NCBI GenBank assembly: GCA_034401135.1
Contig: JAWZSP010000003.1
Location: 3,844,001 to 3,908,000, forward strand
Reading direction: 5' to 3'
DNA length: 64,000 bases
Source of the DNA: Volutella citrinella
Lineage: Eukaryota; Ascomycota; Sordariomycetes; Hypocreales; Nectriaceae
In this document: positions 60,708 through 64,000 of the stretch, piece after piece
Layout: every line of letters begins with the position of its first letter
Numbering within the stretch: position 1 is the first letter of the stretch
Made by a program: the position numbers and the translations under genes
Notes under the pieces: generated by a model
Databases searched by the model: none
Seen by the model: the letters and a program-made list of their open reading frames with translations, nothing else
Told to the model about the DNA's origin: nothing

Positions 60708-63700
60708 CTAGAATCCCTTGAAGGGATCGTCTCGAAACAGTTCCTCTTCTCCTCCTGTTCGGCTGCCCTGGTAGAAGTCGTCAGTTCCTCGAGTGTATCG
60801 GGAATTGTAGCTGTCACGATTTCTGTTCCGGCTTCGGCTCCTGCGCCGACGAATCTCTTTGCTTCGCCTCCTAACAGACTGTCTGAACTCATCATTCTCA
60901 TCGGGATTCTCATGGAACTGGTTCAAGGCGAGGGGGCTGATGAAGGCCTCCATTCTGACAGTGCCGATTGCATCAAAAAAGTTGCTCGGCCGAGACGATG
61001 CCTCTGACGTTCGCACCGAAGCAGTCTGGCTCATGCCCCAATTCGTTCCTGCGCTTGACGCCTGCGACTGGTAGATGTCGGACGATCCAGCCGTGTTGAT
61101 GCTGGCTCCTGCAGTGCTGTTTGTTGAATTATGATAGGATGATCCTCCAGCAGGTCCCGAGAAACCACGGAAGGAGAGCGGGGGCGGAACATGGCCTCCC
61201 GTGTTGCTGCGCTTGCGACCATGGTTGATGGCCTGGCCTTGGCGCTCGTGGAATCGAGGGATAAAGGGCGGCTCCGCAGCATCTCGAGAGTCATCCCTTG
61301 AATGGTTGCTCGACAACGGTCCCAGTGAATCACTCATTCCATAGGTGATTACCTCGCCCATCTGTGACGATTGCGCACTAGGGATGCTGGGAACGCTGGG
61401 GATACTGGGAACACTCGGAGGGCCAGGGCGATTGGGGCCAGTTCGGCCCTTTGCCAGGCGAATCGAGTCCCTGATCCTCTTCGACTTCGGGGCCGGAGCC
61501 TCAAACTCCGGGAGGTTCGCCGGCAGGACTTGTGGAGGTGGCGCGGCCGCAATGTCAGGGACAGCCTGAGCGGAGTGTGCCAAAAAGGACAGTGCTGTTA
61601 ACCATACGTAATGCCTCTCGGCAGACGTCGCCGTGAACTTCAATGCTCGTTGCGGCGTCAAGATCAGGATAGATCGGTTGAACAAAGTTGGGGTCCCCTT
61701 GGGTGCGGGATTCTCGTCCTTGACGTCCAAAACGGATTGGATAATGACTGATGCTGTTAGCAACTTCTTCGACATTTGAGAAAGGAGAGTGCACTCACGT
61801 TTTCGGCCAGATTTACCCATGAGAGCACTGCCCGATGACGGCTGCTTGCTGCTCCAGAGAATTGCTCGCTCGTACGGAGCCAGCCACACCCATCTCTTGT
61901 GACGGTCGTTGCTATTGTCATCCTTGCCATTGCCTTCGGGAACCCCAAACGACTTCCTCCGGCGCACATACTTGAACATCCATTCGCCAACCATGGTTTG
62001 CGCGATTGCATCAACCACGCTGGTGCTGTTGCTGTGCGTGCTGGCCGCCATGAATGAGGACGGGTCGGTAACAACGGTGTTGTCGGTGTTTCCGGAGAGC
62101 TGGTACTGGTGTCTGTAATGCCCACTGCCACGAGCTCGAGTACGGGGAGTCGTAATGTCGTTCCGGGGCAGCGGGGGCAGGCTCGGGCTCTCTGGCGCTT
62201 CCGTCGAGGGCGAAAGCGGCGGCGATCGGCTCCCTTGCCTTCGCCCACGCTGGTTGCGAGGAAGGGCCGCAGCCGAGCGAACCTTTCGAATGCTGTTGAC
62301 CCGGTAGTGACGGCCGGTGCCGCGGCGTCGGATGCTGTCGCCCCTAGTTGGGCTCCGCTGTCCGTCACTCGGCGCGCTGGCGCTAAAAGGCAGACGGCGA
62401 GAGCTTGCTCGGGTTGGGATTGGGAAAGGCGGATTCTTCACCTCTGGGTTGCTAGGGCTTCGTGCGCGTCCTTGCTGACTGGCGATGCCGCTCTGGATCA
62501 TAGCCGCCTTTCTCATGACACTCGCCCGGTTCGAAGACATGGCCGCCGGTGCCTTTTCGTAGGCTCGTCCTGATTTCACAGAAGCCATGCGAACAGCACC
62601 CTCGCGATCGTCAAGCTTGAACGAGCTGTAGACTTCACTCGAGAATGGTTTCATCGACCCGCGTACACTATGTTTGACGGGAGCTTGCTCGGGTGAGGTT
62701 GGGATAGTGCCATTAGTGCCCAGCGTTCCGTTTGAGCTGCGCTTCCCAGCGCGACCGGTCACTGACTTCGGCCTGCCGGGTGCAGACAGAGCCGTGCGAT
62801 ATTCGGAATCGCTAAAGTCACCGTCTCCAAATTCATCTGCTTCATCAGAGCTGACTGCATCGAACCCTGCAAACAGGCTACTGAAACGATGAGGACGACG
62901 CATTGGTGCCTTTTGATTGGAAAGGGGGCCATCATCGTTGTTTCCTGGGTAAACATCATGGAAGGTATCGCTTTCAGCAACTGAGATGGGCGATGAGGGT
63001 ATCTCTCCGTTGGTTTGGTTCCTCAGTCGTCGCGGGTTTCGAGGTGGAACATTGCCAGGAAGAGGTGTGAAGTGCTTCCCAGGGTCTTCAGGTGACACGG
63101 GGGTGGGAGGATTCGGAGAGTTTGGTCGAGAGGTGATGGAGGAAGGCTGGAGGTGGGGTGGAAGCAGAGCCAATCGTTTATCCGTCTGGATACCTTCTGT
63201 CTGAACTCCAGCGTCTGAAGTGTCGACAGGAACAGACAGGTTGACCTGGCAGCCAAAGTGTTTGAAGTGTTGAGGGAGGCGAGGCTCCCGGGGCGTGGTG
63301 GGCCGGCTCGTGGGAGGGTGGACACTGATGCTAGGAATGGCCAGTGGCGGTGGAGGGGGTGGGATGTAAGTTGGTGCAGGCGGTGCCATAGGTTCCGTTT
63401 GAGCAGATGAGGTGACCATGATCGGCTTCTTCACCTCTACAGGTGGAGGTGGAGGCGGAGGTGGCGGACGCGTTGGAGACTTCGGCGTCTTTGGGGGTGT
63501 CATGGGCTCGTCCATCGTTTGCGCAGCTGCCGAGACCATCAAAGTGCGTGGTGTCGGAGGCTCAATAGGCTGAGGGCGGTTGAGTTGCACACGCTTCCGA
63601 CGTTGGTTGGCCTCAATCTCGCCATCGCCTCGCGGTGAGCTCTCAACCTCGGGGGTCTTGACGCGCGAGACTGGAGGCTCGGGTGTCGAGGGCTTCGCAG

Positions 63701-64000
63701 GCAGCAACCTGGGCGACGGAGGTGGTGAGAATTGAACTCCGGTATCCGTATAGCTGATCTTTGGAGCAGGCTGTTCCTCCGCCCGTTCGTCCTCGCCTTC
63801 CAATGCCTCTAGGACTGCCTCGTTGAGCATCAGTTTTCCCCGAGCCACGCTTCCTGGCCTCCTCAGACTTTCCAAACTCTGGTTGCGGCGGTGCATCCGG
63901 TTCATCAAACTGTCGCGGCTGACATTTCGAGCATGCGCGTAAGCACCGTAGTGTGAAAGGGCGCTTTCACGCCCGTCGAAATCACTCTGCTCGTCCTCGT
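60708..64000 (-). CDS. apsA: ApsA/Num1-like cortical nuclear-migration protein, C-terminal part
   Basis: The frame enters from the right edge and ends at 60708, giving at least 1,080 residues after removing a 51-nt intron (61798-61748; GTGAGT donor, GCTAAC branch, CATCAG acceptor). Before the intron the chain is Pro/Ser-rich, with poly-proline (PTRPPPPPPPPPVEVKK), and contains a VGEWMFKYVRRRKSF segment. After it come LIIQSVLDVKDENPAPKG, TPTLFNRSILILTPQRALKF and HYVWLTALSFLAHS, which form the C-terminal pleckstrin-homology domain of the Num1/Mcp5/ApsA family. This domain binds plasma-membrane phosphoinositides. These proteins anchor dynein and mitochondria at the cortex and position nuclei in hyphae. 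A basic Arg/Ser tail follows. The N-terminal coiled-coil region expected for ApsA lies outside the window. Confidence 0.88.
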   Translation of the reverse strand, partial: EDEQSDFDGRESALSHYGAYAHARNVSRDSLMNRMHRRNQSLESLRRPGSVARGKLMLNEAVLEALEGEDERAEEQPAPKISYTDTGVQFSPPPSPRLLPAKPSTPEPPVSRVKTPEVESSPRGDGEIEANQRRKRVQLNRPQPIEPPTPRTLMVSAAAQTMDEPMTPPKTPKSPTRPPPPPPPPPVEVKKPIMVTSSAQTEPMAPPAPTYIPPPPPPLAIPSISVHPPTSRPTTPREPRLPQHFKHFGCQVNLSVPVDTSDAGVQTEGIQTDKRLALLPPHLQPSSITSRPNSPNPPTPVSPEDPGKHFTPLPGNVPPRNPRRLRNQTNGEIPSSPISVAESDTFHDVYPGNNDDGPLSNQKAPMRRPHRFSSLFAGFDAVSSDEADEFGDGDFSDSEYRTALSAPGRPKSVTGRAGKRSSNGTLGTNGTIPTSPEQAPVKHSVRGSMKPFSSEVYSSFKLDDREGAVRMASVKSGRAYEKAPAAMSSNRASVMRKAAMIQSGIASQQGRARSPSNPEVKNPPFPIPTRASSRRLPFSASAPSDGQRSPTRGDSIRRRGTGRHYRVNSIRKVRSAAALPRNQRGRRQGSRSPPLSPSTEAPESPSLPPLPRNDITTPRTRARGSGHYRHQYQLSGNTDNTVVTDPSSFMAASTHSNSTSVVDAIAQTMVGEWMFKYVRRRKSFGVPEGNGKDDNSNDRHKRWVWLAPYERAILWSSKQPSSGSALMGKSGRKRECTLLSQMSKKLLTASVIIQSVLDVKDENPAPKGTPTLFNRSILILTPQRALKFTATSAERHYVWLTALSFLAHSAQAVPDIAAAPPPQVLPANLPEFEAPAPKSKRIRDSIRLAKGRTGPNRPGPPSVPSIPSVPSIPSAQSSQMGEVITYGMSDSLGPLSSNHSRDDSRDAAEPPFIPRFHERQGQAINHGRKRSNTGGHVPPPLSFRGFSGPAGGSSYHNSTNSTAGASINTAGSSDIYQSQASSAGTNWGMSQTASVRTSEASSRPSNFFDAIGTVRMEAFISPLALNQFHENPDENDEFRQSVRRRSKEIRRRRSRSRNRNRDSYNSRYTRGTDDFYQGSRTGGEEELFRDDPFKGF

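Noticed and set aside
1..64000. Dispersed 5S rRNA, CRISPR arrays, telomeric repeats and transposons
   Set aside because: I looked for the fungal 5S core, regularly spaced repeats, TTAGGG runs, terminal repeats and reverse transcriptase or transposase motifs, and found none.

Overview
The window is nuclear DNA of a filamentous ascomycete, most likely a Sordariomycete and possibly of the order Hypocreales. The evidence is short 50-80 nt introns with GTRNGT donors and CTAAC-type branch sites, wide CT-rich leaders, and gene content typical of such fungi: a Pom1-type DYRK kinase, an ApsA/Num1 cortical anchor, a SIN Cdc14 subunit, INO80 Ies4 and a Pex24-family peroxin. The order-level placement is an impression, not a demonstration. 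I saw no transposon, CRISPR array, rRNA gene or convincing biosynthetic gene cluster.

Layout, left to right. A minus-strand 12-TM MFS transporter with a ~900-residue polar N-terminal region runs off the left edge (1-4729) and carries one in-frame TAG. A ~10 kb stretch without a recognisable gene follows (4730-14840). Then come the three-exon pom1-like kinase (14841-19185, -), a cysteine-rich single-pass surface protein (23694-25023, +) and SIN cdc14 (25400-26360, -). Geranylgeranyl diphosphate synthase (28778-29974, +) is followed by a Pex24/28/29-like peroxin (30504-32083, -), an intron-containing tRNA with a CAC anticodon (32435-32525, +), indoleamine 2,3-dioxygenase (32822-34340, -) and a secreted Ser/Thr/Pro-rich protein (35621-36862, -).

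A tandem plus-strand trio follows: ies4 (39448-40380), GMP synthase (41499-44447) and the GID-complex RanBPM/Vid30 homologue (46274-48618). Next are a SAM35/metaxin-like import subunit (49452-50514, -), a 68-residue small protein (54140-54346, +), a TPMT-family methyltransferase (57648-58608, +), an OTU deubiquitinase (58929-59873, -) and an ApsA/Num1 PH-domain protein that runs off the right edge (60708-64000, -).

Most genes are housekeeping, in cell polarity and septation (pom1, cdc14, apsA), peroxisome and mitochondrial biogenesis, ubiquitin turnover, and nucleotide, NAD and isoprenoid metabolism. They do not form a functional cluster. The most unusual object is the GMP synthase gene. It can be spliced exactly into a complete 542-residue enzyme only with 22 introns, including exons of 9, 12, 15 and 15 nt, and the catalytic cysteine codon is split by an intron. 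Its neighbours have 0-5 introns. The second is the lone in-frame UAG in the giant MFS gene, which is a plausible target for the A-to-I mRNA editing known in Sordariomycetes. All gene structures were derived by reading the sequence. No similarity search was run.
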